NCBI RefSeq assembly: GCF_011516635.5
Contig: NZ_CP096255.1
Span: 6,694,501 to 6,758,500, forward strand
Length of the DNA stretch: 64,000 bases
Direction of reading: 5' to 3'
From: Bradyrhizobium barranii subsp. apii
GTDB lineage: Bacteria; Pseudomonadota; Alphaproteobacteria; Rhizobiales; Xanthobacteraceae
Shown here: positions 54,527 to 63,906 of the stretch, in pieces
Layout: every line of letters begins with the position of its first letter
Position numbering within the stretch: position 1 is the stretch's first letter
The notes under the pieces: model-generated
The model's input: the letters and a program-made list of their open reading frames with translations, nothing else
Databases searched by the model: none
What the model was told of the DNA's origin: nothing
Position numbers and translations under genes: made by a program

Positions 54527-57300
54527 CGCCTAACGACCGAAGCACATTCCTGTCGACCTTGCCGGCTACGCGAAGCGATCGCAGGGCTGCGTTGGCGATC
54601 GTCGGCATCTCCGCGATCCTGTTCGCACTGGCGGTACCGTTTGCGGGCTTGCCGCTCGCACAGGTGCCGGCCTTCGTGGCGAGCTACCAGTCGGCGCTCG
54701 CGGTCAGCGACATCATCACCGCCGTTTTGCTGCTGTCGCAGTTCGCCGTGCTGCGCAGCCGCGCGCTGCTGCTGCTGTCGATCGGCTATATGTTCACGGC
54801 GGGCGCCGCGGTGACCCACGCCCTCACCTTCCCCGGGCTGTTCGCCCCGGCCGGATTGTTCGGTGCAGGCTCACAGACCACCGTCTGGCTCTACATGATC
54901 TGGCACGCCGGTTTCCCGCTGTTCGTGCTGGCCTATGCCTGGCTCAAGGACGGCAACGGCGGCAACAGGGTTGCGGGCGCGACGGCTCCCGCGATCGCAC
55001 TTTCCGTCGCCGGCGTGGTCGTCGCGTTGACCGTCTTCGCCTGGCTGGTGACTGCGCAGCACGGCCTGCTGCCGGTCCTGCTCAAGGACGGCCACTACAC
55101 CCCCACCATGATCGGCGTGGTGTCGTTCGTGTGGTCCCTGAGCTTCGCGGCGCTGGTCACGCTGTGGTTTCGCAAGCCGCACACGGTGATCGACATCTGG
55201 CTCATGGTCACGATGTGCGCCTGGCTGTTCGACATCGCGCTGTCGGCGATCGTCAACGTCGCGCGTTTCGACCTCGGCTTCTATGCCGGCCGGCTCTACG
55301 GCCTCTTTGCGTCGAGTTTCGTGCTCGCGGTGCTGCTCATCGAGAACGTGCGGCTCCAGGCCAACACGGCAGGCATGGTCGGCGCGCTGCAGCGGCAGTC
55401 GAGCTCGGAGCGGAACTATTATGCCGAGCGCGAGCGGCTGTTCAGCGCCGTCGTCGAGTCCTCCAACGACGCCATCATCACGAAGTCGCTCGACGGCACC
55501 ATCACGTCCTGGAACAAGGCGGCAGAGCACGTCTTCGGCTACTCCGCCAGCGAGGCGATCGGCCGCCAGGTCGATATCATCATGCCCGAGGGGCAGCGCG
55601 AGGAAGTCGCCGAAATGCTGGCCCGCACCCGCAACGGCGAGGTCATCGACCAGCACGAGACCGTGCGGCTGCACAAGAGTGGCCAGCCGATCGACGTCCT
55701 GCTGAGCCAGGTCCCGCTGCGATCGACCGACGGCAAGATCATCGGCGCCTCCAAGGTCGCCCGCGACATCACCGAGCGGAAGCGGGCGGAATCCGCCCTC
55801 AACCGCGAGATCGAGGAGCGCCAGCGCATCTTCGAGACCTCGCAGGACTTGATCCTCGTGACCGACGGTTACGGCAATTTCATCCAGATCAGCCCGAGCG
55901 TGAAGGACATCCTCGGGTACAAGCCGGAGGACATGATCGGGCACAGCGCCATCGAGTTCATTCACCCCGATGACCTCGACAACACCCGCAGCGAGATGCG
56001 CGCGGCGCGGCGTGGCGCGGTCAAGCGCAGCTTCGAGGCGCGCTACTACCACTACGACGGTCACGAGGTGACGCTGAACTGGATGGGCACCTGGTCGGAG
56101 CCTGTGAAGCGCCATTTCTTCATCGGCCGCGACCTCACCGAGAAGCAGGCCGCGGAGGCCCAGCTCAGGCAGGTCCAGAAAATGGACTCCATCGGCCAGC
56201 TGACCGGCGGCGTCGCCCACGATTTCAACAACGTGCTGACCGTCATCACCGGCACGATCGGCATCCTCGCGGATGCGGTGGCCGACCGTCCTGAGCTCGC
56301 CGCCATCACCAAGCTGATCGACGACGCCGCCGAGCGCGGCGCGCAACTGACCAAGCACCTGCTCGCCTTTGCCCGCAAGCAGCCGCTCCAGCCGCGCGAG
56401 ATCGACGTCAATGCGCTGGCGCTCGAGGCCGCCAAGCTGCTGCACCCGACCCTCGGCGAGCAGATCACCATCATGCCGCAGCTCACCGAGGATGCCTGGC
56501 CGGCGCTGGTCGACCCGGGCCAGCTTTCCACCGCGATCCTCAATCTCGCGCTGAACGCGCGCGACGCCATGCCGGACGGCGGCACGCTGGTGCTGGAGAC
56601 CCGCAACATCTTCCTCGACGACGGCTATGCCAGCATGAATCCCGACGTCGTCGCCGGCAGCTATGTGATGATCGCGGTCAGCGACACCGGCACCGGCATT
56701 CCACCGGACCTGATGGAGCGGGTGTTCGACCCGTTCTTCACCACCAAGGAGGTCGGGAAGGGCACCGGGCTCGGGCTCAGCATGGTGTTCGGCTTCGTCA
56801 AGCAGTCCGGCGGCCACATCAAGATCTACAGCGAGGAAGGCCACGGCACGAGCGTGAAGATCTACCTGCCGCGCTCGAGCGGCGTGCAGGAGAGCGAGTA
56901 CGAGTCGCTCCAGAACGTGCCCATCGCCGGCGGCGACGAGAAGATCCTGATCGTCGAGGACGACGCGCTGGTACGGCAATATGTCGTGACCCAGATCAAG
57001 AGCCTCGGCTATGCCGCGCTCGAAGCCGCCAATGCGGCCGAAGCCCTCACCATCATCGATGCCGACAAGGGCATCGACCTGCTCTTCACCGACATTATCA
57101 TGCCCGGCCACATGAACGGCCGCCAGCTCGCGGACGAGGCGGTACGGCGGCGTCCCGACCTGAAGACGCTGTTCACCTCGGGCTACACCGAGAACGCCAT
57201 CGTCCATCACGGCCGGCTCGATTCCGGCGTGCTGCTGCTGGCCAAGCCCTATCGCAAATCCGAGCTTGCCAAGATGCTCAGGACCGCGCTGGCGAGTTGA
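54520..57300 (+). CDS. membrane hybrid sensor histidine kinase (PAS-PAS-HisKA-HATPase-REC)
   Basis: About 926 aa from GTG 54520; an in-frame ATG lies upstream at 54448. Eight or so N-terminal membrane helices (to ~280, MASE4-like) are followed by two PAS domains (~308-418, 'SSNDAIITKSLDGTITSWNK'; ~435-537, 'SQDLILVTDGYGNFIQISPS'). The dimerisation/phosphoacceptor site 'QLTGGVAHDFNNVLTVITG' has His567; the ATPase has 'LNARDAMPDGG', 'VSDTGTGIPPDL' and 'GTGLGLSMVFGF'. The C-terminal receiver has Asp858 in 'LLFTDIIMPG'. It senses an unknown membrane or redox signal and relays phosphate to its own receiver, perhaps with the divergent single-domain regulator. Confidence 0.85.
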   Translation: MLAPNDRSTFLSTLPATRSDRRAALAIVGISAILFALAVPFAGLPLAQVPAFVASYQSALAVSDIITAVLLLSQFAVLRSRALLLLSIGYMFTAGAAVTHALTFPGLFAPAGLFGAGSQTTVWLYMIWHAGFPLFVLAYAWLKDGNGGNRVAGATAPAIALSVAGVVVALTVFAWLVTAQHGLLPVLLKDGHYTPTMIGVVSFVWSLSFAALVTLWFRKPHTVIDIWLMVTMCAWLFDIALSAIVNVARFDLGFYAGRLYGLFASSFVLAVLLIENVRLQANTAGMVGALQRQSSSERNYYAERERLFSAVVESSNDAIITKSLDGTITSWNKAAEHVFGYSASEAIGRQVDIIMPEGQREEVAEMLARTRNGEVIDQHETVRLHKSGQPIDVLLSQVPLRSTDGKIIGASKVARDITERKRAESALNREIEERQRIFETSQDLILVTDGYGNFIQISPSVKDILGYKPEDMIGHSAIEFIHPDDLDNTRSEMRAARRGAVKRSFEARYYHYDGHEVTLNWMGTWSEPVKRHFFIGRDLTEKQAAEAQLRQVQKMDSIGQLTGGVAHDFNNVLTVITGTIGILADAVADRPELAAITKLIDDAAERGAQLTKHLLAFARKQPLQPREIDVNALALEAAKLLHPTLGEQITIMPQLTEDAWPALVDPGQLSTAILNLALNARDAMPDGGTLVLETRNIFLDDGYASMNPDVVAGSYVMIAVSDTGTGIPPDLMERVFDPFFTTKEVGKGTGLGLSMVFGFVKQSGGHIKIYSEEGHGTSVKIYLPRSSGVQESEYESLQNVPIAGGDEKILIVEDDALVRQYVVTQIKSLGYAALEAANAAEALTIIDADKGIDLLFTDIIMPGHMNGRQLADEAVRRRPDLKTLFTSGYTENAIVHHGRLDSGVLLLAKPYRKSELAKMLRTALAS

Positions 57301-57327
57301 GCGCGCGGCATCGGTGCGCTATCGCTG

Positions 57328-58343
57328 ATGCCTGAAGCGCATGGAGTGGCGGCCTTGAAAAATCTGCTTACCGATATCGCCGGCGTCCGCGTCGGCCATG
57401 CCGAGGATGCGAAAATCGCCTCCGGCACGACGGCGATCATCTTCGATGCCCCGGCGGTCGCGGCGATCGACGTGCGCGGCGGCGGGCCCGGCACGCGCGA
57501 GGATGCGCTACTCGACCTTGCCAGCACGGTCGAGCGCGTCGATGCGATTGCGCTGTCCGGCGGCTCCGCCTTTGGCATCGAGACCGGCGGCGGCGTCCAG
57601 GCCTGGCTTGCCGAACAGGGCCGCGGCTTCCGGATTCGCGAGGCGGTGATCCCGATCGTGCCGGGCGCCATCGTGTTCGACCTGCTCAACGGCGGTGACA
57701 AGGCCTGGGGTCGCTTCGCGCCCTATCGCGATCTCGGTTACGCGGCAGCTGTGGCCGCGGGCCACGATTTCGCGCTGGGCAGCGTCGGCGCAGGCCTCGG
57801 CTGTACCACCGCGACCTTCAAGGGCGGCCTTGGCTCAGCTTCAGCGGTCCTGCCCAACGGCATCAAGGTGGCCGCCATCATGGTCGTCAACGCGGTCGGC
57901 AGCGCAACCGTCGGCGAGGGACCGTGGTTCTGGGCGGCGCCGTTCGAAGAGAACGGCGAGTTCGGCGGGCGCGGCCTGCCAGCCAAATTCACGCCTGACA
58001 TGCTGGCGATGCGCATCAAGGGCGGCCCCGCCGCGAGCGCGCGCGAGAACACCACGATCGGCCTCGTCGTCACCGATGCCACGCTGACCAAGGCCCAGGC
58101 CAAGCGGCTGGCGATGATCGCGCACACCGGATTTGCCCGCGCCATCTATCCCGTGCATGCCCCGACCGACGGCGACGTGCTGTTTGCGGCTGCGACCTGT
58201 GAGAAGCCGATCGAGCCGCTGGTCGGCCTCACCGAACTCGGCACGGTCGCCGCCAACGTGGTCGCGCGCGCGGCGTGTACAGCGCGACGGCGCTGCCGTT
58301 TGCGGGAGCATTACCGGCGTGGAAGGACCGCTTCGGCGCGTAA
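57328..58343 (+). pseudogene. P1 family peptidase (DmpA/L-aminopeptidase-like), frameshifted near the 3' end
   Basis: Starts 'MPEAHGVAALKNLLTDIAGV' and carries the family marks 'VGHAEDAKIASGTTAIIF', 'VDAIALSGGSAFGIETGGGV' and the self-cleavage/nucleophile region 'RENTTIGLVVTDATLT' (Thr after Asn-Thr). After 'LGTVAANVVARA' (about 58262-58278, inside a GCGCGCGCGG run) the frame slips. The true end 'GVYSATALPFAGALPAWKD' lies in another frame and stops at TAA 58341-58343. In the frame as written, an unrelated tail runs on to 58428. The catalytic centre is upstream of the lesion, but the C-terminus would be replaced. GC-repeat slippage, biological or in sequencing, is likely. Confidence 0.82.
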
Positions 58344-58370
58344 GGGGCACGCGCCTCTCACCACATATCG

Positions 58371-58550
58371 CGCGTCATCGCCCGGCGAAGACCGGGCGAT
58401 CCAGTATCCCAGAGACAGTTGTGATTGAACCGAGAAGCCGCGGCGTACTGGATGCCCCGGTCCCGGCTCCGCCAAGGCTACGCCGGGGCCACAAGGGTGC
58501 TCGGCCGCCGAAGCTTTAGCGAAGGCGGCAAGCCGGGGCATGACAGCGAG
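58371..58550. repeat. composite intergenic repeat region
   Basis: CGCCCGG...CCGGGCG (about 58389-58411) is a short hairpin. TACTGGATGCCCCGG (58447-58461) and CCGGGGCATGACAGCG near the right end form the arms of a longer inverted element. Both are palindrome types seen between genes elsewhere in such genomes. No gene is supported here. Confidence 0.55.
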
Positions 58551-58555
58551 TGGGC

Positions 58556-59350
58556 TTAGACGCTCATCGACATCGACGCGCCGGCGGTCGCTGAGGCGCC
58601 TTGCCCCTGCCCGCCTTGCCGCTGCATCAACTGCGCGAACAGATCGTAGGCCGAATTGCGAGAGGAGCTGGATGCGCCGGGGACCGTCGTCGACATCTTG
58701 AAGCCGTCGGCGTAGGTGACGGTGGTAGTGGTCGAGCCGTCGGCGGCGGTCGTCGTGGTCGAGGTCGAGCCACCGCTGGATTGCGACGACGAATCCGATC
58801 CATCGCCCGAGCCGCCCGCACCCTGCGCGTGGTGGTGGCCGCCATGGCCGCTCTTCAGCGCCTTCGACATCTCATCCAGGCTGACGCTGCCGTCGGAATT
58901 CGTATCCATCTTCGAGAACACGTCGTCGGCCTGCGCGAGGTTGGTGCCGCCGGCCCCCAGCGCGTTCTCGAATTCGGACTTGGTAATCTTGCCGTCGCCG
59001 TCCCCGTCGATCTGAGAGAACAGGTCCTTCAGCGCAGCGTCGCGGCTCGTCGAGGTCGAAGACGTCGAGCTCGACGAGCTCGAGCTAGCCGCGCTGCCGG
59101 TGCTGTCCGTCGACTGGCTTTGCGCGGCGAACAGCGCGTTCATGGTCTCCGGCGAGATTTGCGGAGTTTTGCCGGCATTGACCGGCGAGGTCGCGCCGCT
59201 GGTCGTGCTGCTGCCGCTGTCGATCGCGAACGGATTGATCGGCGCGTTCTGCGAAGACCCCGTGTTCTGGGTCGACGAGGACGATTTCGACTTCGTCAGC
59301 GACTGGATCGCGTCGAGCGCGCTCGATACGGCACCAAGGGCAAACAACAT
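58556..59350 (-). CDS. EF-hand domain protein with Ser/Thr-rich low-complexity segments
   Basis: 264 aa from ATG 59350. Two canonical EF-hand loops are present, 'DGDGDGKITKSEF' (~125) and 'DTNSDGSVSLDEM' (~155), each with the Asp/Asn ligands and the terminal acidic residue. Ser-rich runs precede them (~85-105), and a Ser/Thr/Gly-rich tail with 'HGGHHHAQG' follows. Family: bacterial calmodulin-like EF-hand proteins; likely a Ca2+ binder. No clear signal peptide is seen, though the first ~20 residues are mildly hydrophobic. Confidence 0.8.
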   Translation of the reverse strand: MLFALGAVSSALDAIQSLTKSKSSSSTQNTGSSQNAPINPFAIDSGSSTTSGATSPVNAGKTPQISPETMNALFAAQSQSTDSTGSAASSSSSSSTSSTSTSRDAALKDLFSQIDGDGDGKITKSEFENALGAGGTNLAQADDVFSKMDTNSDGSVSLDEMSKALKSGHGGHHHAQGAGGSGDGSDSSSQSSGGSTSTTTTAADGSTTTTVTYADGFKMSTTVPGASSSSRNSAYDLFAQLMQRQGGQGQGASATAGASMSMSV

Positions 59351-59602
59351 TGCACAACTCCAACCGATGCGGCACGCCGCAGCCAATGTTCTGGCGGTGA
59401 TGTCAGCAAGCGTCGTGCCAGCGCAAAAAGCTCAATGAAATCCGCCTTCGCGACGCCTGGCGCGGCTCGGGAACACCGGCAATTCATGCCGGTCGCGGCA
59501 GAAATTTCCGCCCACAGGAAGCACACCACCCCTGCATTGCCCGGCTGGGAGGCCCATGTTAGGCGAGCATCATCTTTCACGGCCGCCACGGGACACCGCG
59601 CC

Positions 59603-60304
59603 ATGACCCAAGCCTTCACTCCCCGCCCCCTGGCCATCGCGCCTTCGATCCTGGCCTCGGACTTCTCCAAGCTCGGCGAAGAGGTGCGCGCGGTGGACGC
59701 GGCCGGCGCCGACTGGATCCATCTCGACGTGATGGACGGACATTTCGTGCCCAACATCTCCTACGGCCCCGACGTCATCAAGGCGATGCGCCCGCACACC
59801 AAGAAGATCTTCGACGCGCATCTGATGATCTCGCCCTGCGACCCCTATCTCGAGGCCTTCGCCAAAGCCGGCTGTGACCACATCACCGTGCATGCGGAAG
59901 CAGGTCCCCATCTGCACCGCTCGCTCCAGGCGATCCGCGCGCTCGGCAAGAAGGCCGGCGTCTCGCTCAACCCGGGCACGCCGATCAGCGTGCTCGAATA
60001 CGTCATCGACCTCGTCGACCTCGTGCTGGTGATGTCGGTCAATCCCGGCTTCGGCGGCCAGGCCTTCATCCCGTCTGCGATCGGCAAGATCCGCGACATC
60101 CGCGCGATGACGGCGGGACGTCCGATCGACATCGAGGTCGATGGCGGCGTCGGTCCCGATGTCGCGGGTCCCCTGGCCGCGGCGGGCGCCAACGCCTTCG
60201 TCGCCGGCACCTCCGTGTTCAGGGGCGGCACGCAGGAAGCGTACAAGACCAACATCGCCGCGATCCGCAACGCCGCCGCAGGCGCACGCGGCGAAGCGAT
60301 CTGA
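59603..60304 (+). CDS. rpe: ribulose-phosphate 3-epimerase
   Basis: 233 aa. 'IAPSILASDFSKLGEEVRAV', 'WIHLDVMDGHFVPNISYGPD', 'FDAHLMISPCDPYLEAFAKA', 'VLVMSVNPGFGGQAFIPSAI' and 'IEVDGGVGPDVAGPLAAAGA' cover all the catalytic and metal-binding Asp/His of Rpe. It interconverts ribulose-5-phosphate and xylulose-5-phosphate in the pentose phosphate and Calvin cycles. It appears monocistronic. Confidence 0.95.
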   Translation: MTQAFTPRPLAIAPSILASDFSKLGEEVRAVDAAGADWIHLDVMDGHFVPNISYGPDVIKAMRPHTKKIFDAHLMISPCDPYLEAFAKAGCDHITVHAEAGPHLHRSLQAIRALGKKAGVSLNPGTPISVLEYVIDLVDLVLVMSVNPGFGGQAFIPSAIGKIRDIRAMTAGRPIDIEVDGGVGPDVAGPLAAAGANAFVAGTSVFRGGTQEAYKTNIAAIRNAAAGARGEAI

Positions 60305-60457
60305 AGCACAAGCAACATATTTGCTGAAAAGCTGCGGGTCTTACGGGCGTTGCGACGCGCAATGCCTAAATTGCACCTTGATCCGTACTCCTCCGGGCTT
60401 CCCTGATTCGTGCAAATCACCGCTAGTGATTCTTGCCTGTTTTCGCGGGAGCACATC

Positions 60458-60598
60458 ATGACGACGACCCTGGTTTGGACTGGCGTGGCGTTGTGGCTTG
60501 GTTTCAGTGCGTTTGTTGTGTTTGGCCCATCGGCCGGACCGGCGAGGGTGCCTGCACGTTCGGCCCGCATCGTCCGTCGCGACTGGTATCGGGCCTGA
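60458..60598 (+). CDS. small membrane protein, 46 aa
   Basis: ATG 60458 with GGGAG eight bases upstream. One hydrophobic helix ('LVWTGVALWLGFSAFVVFG') is followed by an Arg/Ala-rich basic tail ending 'RRDWYRA'. No family recognised. The positive tail after the helix predicts a cytoplasmic C-terminus. Confidence 0.5.
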   Translation: MTTTLVWTGVALWLGFSAFVVFGPSAGPARVPARSARIVRRDWYRA

Positions 60599-60602
60599 GC
60601 CC

Positions 60603-60782
60603 ATGCAGATCGCGCTCGTGAAGCGTCAGCTAAAGCGCAGGTGCCGCATCCCGCGGCGCCCGCATCCTGACCTCGACTATTTCTTCGGTCGGCTCGAACG
60701 CACCGAAGGCGAGAGGCGCGACGACACCGGGCCCGAGATGGCGGACCCGGATCACCCGCTCCGGTCACCGCGCCGGCATTGA
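60603..60782 (+). CDS. possible small basic protein, 59 aa
   Basis: ATG 60603 opens a 59-residue frame starting 'MQIALVKRQLKRRC' and rich in Arg and Asp. It is 5 bp after the small membrane protein gene, so it could be translated by re-initiation. No convincing ribosome site and no family resemblance; it may be chance. Confidence 0.25.
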   Translation: MQIALVKRQLKRRCRIPRRPHPDLDYFFGRLERTEGERRDDTGPEMADPDHPLRSPRRH

Positions 60783-60804
60783 ATTCTGTTCTGGACCACG
60801 CCCG

Positions 60805-60996
60805 ATGAAACCGCACTGCCCGAACTGCCTGAAGGAAATGACCAAGGCATCCGCGTCGCGTAACCTCTTCAATTGCGAGCCCTGCCGCGAGATCATCCAG
60901 TATTTCGGCGGCGGCGCGGATCACGGCGAGCCCGGCCCGCAATTCTGCTGGCCGATCCACCGCAAGCGCTCCGTCCACGCCGCCCACGCGGCGTGA
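60805..60996 (+). CDS. small zinc-ribbon-like protein, 63 aa
   Basis: 'MKPHCPNCLKEMTKA' and 'LFNCEPCREIIQYF' give two C-x2-C pairs, the minimal zinc ribbon. The remainder is polar and ends 'HAAHAA'. The Cys spacing argues for a real protein, perhaps nucleic-acid or protein binding. It is convergent with the kinase gene, with only 6 bp between the stops. Confidence 0.6.
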   Translation: MKPHCPNCLKEMTKASASRNLFNCEPCREIIQYFGGGADHGEPGPQFCWPIHRKRSVHAAHAA

Positions 60997-61002
60997 TCTT
61001 TC

Positions 61003-62436
61003 CTAGCCCCACACGACGCCGGCGTCTGGTTTCGCAGCAGCCATCCGCGGCGGCCGCACCACAGTGACGGTGCAGGCGGCCTCCGAGGCCACCTTGGCCG
61101 AGACGCTGCCGAGCAGCGCGCGGCGGAACGAGCTCTGCCGTGCGCCGATGATGACGTGGTCGACCTGATTGACCTCGGCGAATTCCAACAGCGCCGCGGC
61201 GGGGTCGACGGCCTCCAGCACGTGAACCGACAGCCGGCTCTCATCCAGCTTGAGCGGCGTCGCCCAATGCCGGAGCGCGACCAGGCGGTCGATATGCTTG
61301 TTGGAGCCCTGCTCGTCGAGCGTCCGGTCGATCGCGATGCGGTTGAGCTTGAGCACGTTGACGCAGGCAAGCCGCGCCGACGGCAGCGTCGCGAGAATGC
61401 GCTCGGTCGTCACGCGCAGCGCCTCGTTCAGCTCGCCCTCGCCTTCCACCGTGTCGAGCGCGACCGCGAGGATCGGGCTGGAGGCGATTTGCGCGGCGAC
61501 GTCCGATTTCGCGCGCGGCGCCATGACGCCCAGGTTGAAGCGCCGCCGCCAGGCGACGCTCAAGGGGTCGCGCTTCAGCCGTTCCGAACGCGCGGTGAGC
61601 CTGACCTGGTCCGGATGAGCGAGATCGAAGGCGAGCTGGGACGCGGTCGGATAGCGCCGCACCGGCTCGATCTCGAGACAGCGCAGCACCACCTCCTGAA
61701 GCCAGGGCGGATAGTCCGCCCGCAATTCGCGCGGCGGATGCGGATCGCGCCACAGCCGGCGACGCATCGCGCGCAGCGTCTCGCCCTCGCCGAAGGGACG
61801 TTCGCCGGTGGTGAAGAAATAGAGCAGCACACCCAGCGAGAACAGATCGCTGCGCGGATCGTCGCGCACCCCCAACAGCCGCTCGGGCGCCATGTAGGGC
61901 GCGGTGCCATAAGGCAGGCGGAATTCCTCCTGCAACAGGTCCGGCAGATGGTTGTGGTGCGACAGGCCGTAATCGATCAGGACCGCCTCGCCGCTATCGC
62001 GGAACATGATGCTGCTCGGCTTGATATCGTGATGGATCACGTTCTGCCGGTGCAGATCAGCCAGCGCGGCGGCGATCTTCGCGACGAGCTGCCGCGCCTC
62101 CTCGTATGGGAGCGGCAGATCGGGCAGCCGCTTGTAGAGCGTGGTCCCGGGAATGCGCTCGATCACGGCGTAGGCCTGGTGCGCGAAGTCGCCGGTGCCG
62201 AAACACGAGGGCACGTGCGGCCCGGCGAGCCGCGGCAAGATCATCATCTCCATCTCGAACGAGACGATCGCGGCGGGGTCCTCGCCCTCCGACACCCGCG
62301 GAATCTTCATCAGCAGCGGCACGTCGATGCCGGGATGGGTGACGGTCCACAGCGTCGCCATGCCGCCGGCATGGACGCATTCACCGATGGTGTAGCCGTC
62401 GATCTCGGCGCCTGATTTGACCAGGGATTGCGGCAT
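61003..62436 (-). CDS. Ser/Thr protein kinase fused to universal stress (UspA) domain
   Basis: 477 aa. The Hanks-type kinase occupies about 14-280: glycine-rich loop 'GECVHAGGMATLW', ATP-binding Lys44 in 'LLMKIPR', catalytic 'VIHHDIKPSSIMF' (Asp137), metal-binding 'IDYGLS' (DYG for DFG), 'GTAPYMAPERL' and 'SDLFSLGVLLYFFTTGERPF'. A C-terminal UspA-like domain (~305-470) ends with the ATP-binding G-x2-G-x9-G-S type pattern in 'VIIGARQSSFRRALLGS'. There is no membrane segment. The fusion suggests kinase activity tied to nucleotide or stress sensing. It follows the phosphoesterase gene by 6 bp. Confidence 0.87.
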   Translation of the reverse strand: MPQSLVKSGAEIDGYTIGECVHAGGMATLWTVTHPGIDVPLLMKIPRVSEGEDPAAIVSFEMEMMILPRLAGPHVPSCFGTGDFAHQAYAVIERIPGTTLYKRLPDLPLPYEEARQLVAKIAAALADLHRQNVIHHDIKPSSIMFRDSGEAVLIDYGLSHHNHLPDLLQEEFRLPYGTAPYMAPERLLGVRDDPRSDLFSLGVLLYFFTTGERPFGEGETLRAMRRRLWRDPHPPRELRADYPPWLQEVVLRCLEIEPVRRYPTASQLAFDLAHPDQVRLTARSERLKRDPLSVAWRRRFNLGVMAPRAKSDVAAQIASSPILAVALDTVEGEGELNEALRVTTERILATLPSARLACVNVLKLNRIAIDRTLDEQGSNKHIDRLVALRHWATPLKLDESRLSVHVLEAVDPAAALLEFAEVNQVDHVIIGARQSSFRRALLGSVSAKVASEAACTVTVVRPPRMAAAKPDAGVVWG

Positions 62437-62442
62437 CGGCCT

Positions 62443-63183
62443 CTAGCGTCCCTGCGACAGCCGGTCGGCGAGCCAGGGCGGCAGGCCGTTCTCGCGAATC
62501 TTGTTCGCCGCGCTCGCGATGTCATAGGGCGCGCGGCAATAGGTGATCTGGCACGACACGGTGTCGAACAGCACGAAGGCTGCGGATGGATCGCCATCGC
62601 GAGGCTGGCCCACCGAGCCGAGCACGGCCAGCCATTGCCGCCCGCGCAGCAGCGGCACGGAAACGTCGGTCTTGGGCACGAGGCCCGTCATCTTCGCCGT
62701 CACCGACATCGAATAGAGCGCCGGGCGATGGATGTGGCCGCAGAAGGTGACATGGGCGGGCGTCGATATCAGGCTCTTGGCGGCATCCGCCGTCGAACGG
62801 ACATAGTGCCAGCGCTGCGGGCTCGAGGCCTCCGAGTGGACGTAAAGGCGCTCCTTCTCATCCACCAGCATCGGCAGCTCGGCGAGGAACCGCCGCTGCG
62901 CGACGTCGAGCCGCCCGCGCGTCCATTCGATCGCGATCTGCGCCTCCGCATTCATGGCTTCGGTCGTGGTGTTGACCGCCTCGTCATGATTGCCGCGGAC
63001 GGCGATGGCGCCCTCCCGGACCAGACCCATCACGGTATCCACGACCCATTCCGGATCGGCGCCGTAGCCGACGAAATCGCCGAGCAGGACGAACCGCTCC
63101 GCGCCCTTCGCGCGGGCAACCTTCAGGCAGGCCTCGAACGCCTGCCGGTTGCCGTGGATATCCGAGAAGACAGCGAGAAGCAC
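62443..63183 (-). CDS. metallophosphoesterase (calcineurin-like)
   Basis: 246 aa. The full metal-site set is visible: Asp8 and His10 in 'LLAVFSDIHGNRQAF', 'FVLLGDFVGYGADPEW', 'AIAVRGNHDEAVN', a later His in 'LYVHSEASS' and 'VTFCGHIHRPALY'. This is the YfcE/PrpE-like group of small phosphoesterases or protein phosphatases. It is upstream of and nearly touching the kinase-UspA gene, so it may oppose that kinase. Confidence 0.88.
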   Translation of the reverse strand: MLLAVFSDIHGNRQAFEACLKVARAKGAERFVLLGDFVGYGADPEWVVDTVMGLVREGAIAVRGNHDEAVNTTTEAMNAEAQIAIEWTRGRLDVAQRRFLAELPMLVDEKERLYVHSEASSPQRWHYVRSTADAAKSLISTPAHVTFCGHIHRPALYSMSVTAKMTGLVPKTDVSVPLLRGRQWLAVLGSVGQPRDGDPSAAFVLFDTVSCQITYCRAPYDIASAANKIRENGLPPWLADRLSQGR

Positions 63184-63300
63184 GCACCCTCCACCCCAAA
63201 GGCCTTATCGGAAGCCGATAAGGCCAAATTGAGGGACGTCAAGAAGATGCGCCAGTGCGGGTGCGTTTTCCAGCGTGCCCCTGTCGCGATGGTGAAGAGC

Positions 63301-63906
63301 CTATTGCTCGTCCTTCGGCGGCATCCGGGGCGGCGGAATCGGGGTGAACACCGCTCCTTGCGCGCCGGCGGGTGGTGCCAGGAATTCGCCGGTCGAGGAA
63401 TCGCCGCCGCTGGTCTCCAGAATGGTCTTGGGCGTCACATATTCCCGGACCATGTCGATCAGGCTGCCATCGCCGCCACCGAAATCGGCGGCGCGGCCGC
63501 CTTGCGGATGTCCCAGCGCGATCTCGTTCTCCGCCGCATGGGTCTTGTCGGCCAGTCTGTCATTGTAGGGCACACGAAAGGCGCGCGGGATGCCGCTCGG
63601 CCGATTGTCCTCGTCGAGCTGCTCGACCCAGAGATAGATCGAGCCGGGATCGCCCTCCAGCGAATGCGGCTCGACGATGCGGGCCTTCAGCAGCTTGAAG
63701 GTCGCCGGCAGCCGTTCGGAACTGGCCCAGCCCAGCAGCCCGCGCATCTCGGTGAAGCTGACGACATAGAAGGCGCTGGTCACGACCACCGCGACGGCCT
63801 TCAACGACCAGTGCAGCCGCGCATAGACCAGCACGACCAGCAGCAGCGCGCCGATGACGGCGTAGGCGACCGACAGCGTGAGGATGACCGTTTGCAGGCT
63901 AGTCAC
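63301..63906 (-). CDS. membrane-anchored hypothetical protein
   Basis: 201 aa from GTG 63906. Two N-terminal hydrophobic helices ('ILTLSVAYAVIGALLLVVLV', 'SLKAVAVVVTSAFYVVSFTE') are followed by a soluble domain with 'EGDPGSIYLWVEQLDEDNRP' and a Pro-rich end. No family recognised. It overlaps the upstream partial gene by 8 bp and lies about 118 bp before the phosphoesterase, so all may belong to one leftward operon. Confidence 0.65.
   Translation of the reverse strand: MTSLQTVILTLSVAYAVIGALLLVVLVYARLHWSLKAVAVVVTSAFYVVSFTEMRGLLGWASSERLPATFKLLKARIVEPHSLEGDPGSIYLWVEQLDEDNRPSGIPRAFRVPYNDRLADKTHAAENEIALGHPQGGRAADFGGGDGSLIDMVREYVTPKTILETSGGDSSTGEFLAPPAGAQGAVFTPIPPPRMPPKDEQ

Noticed and set aside
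54871..57210. 779-codon minus-strand open frame
   Set aside because: Antisense to the histidine kinase, with no domain resemblance of its own.
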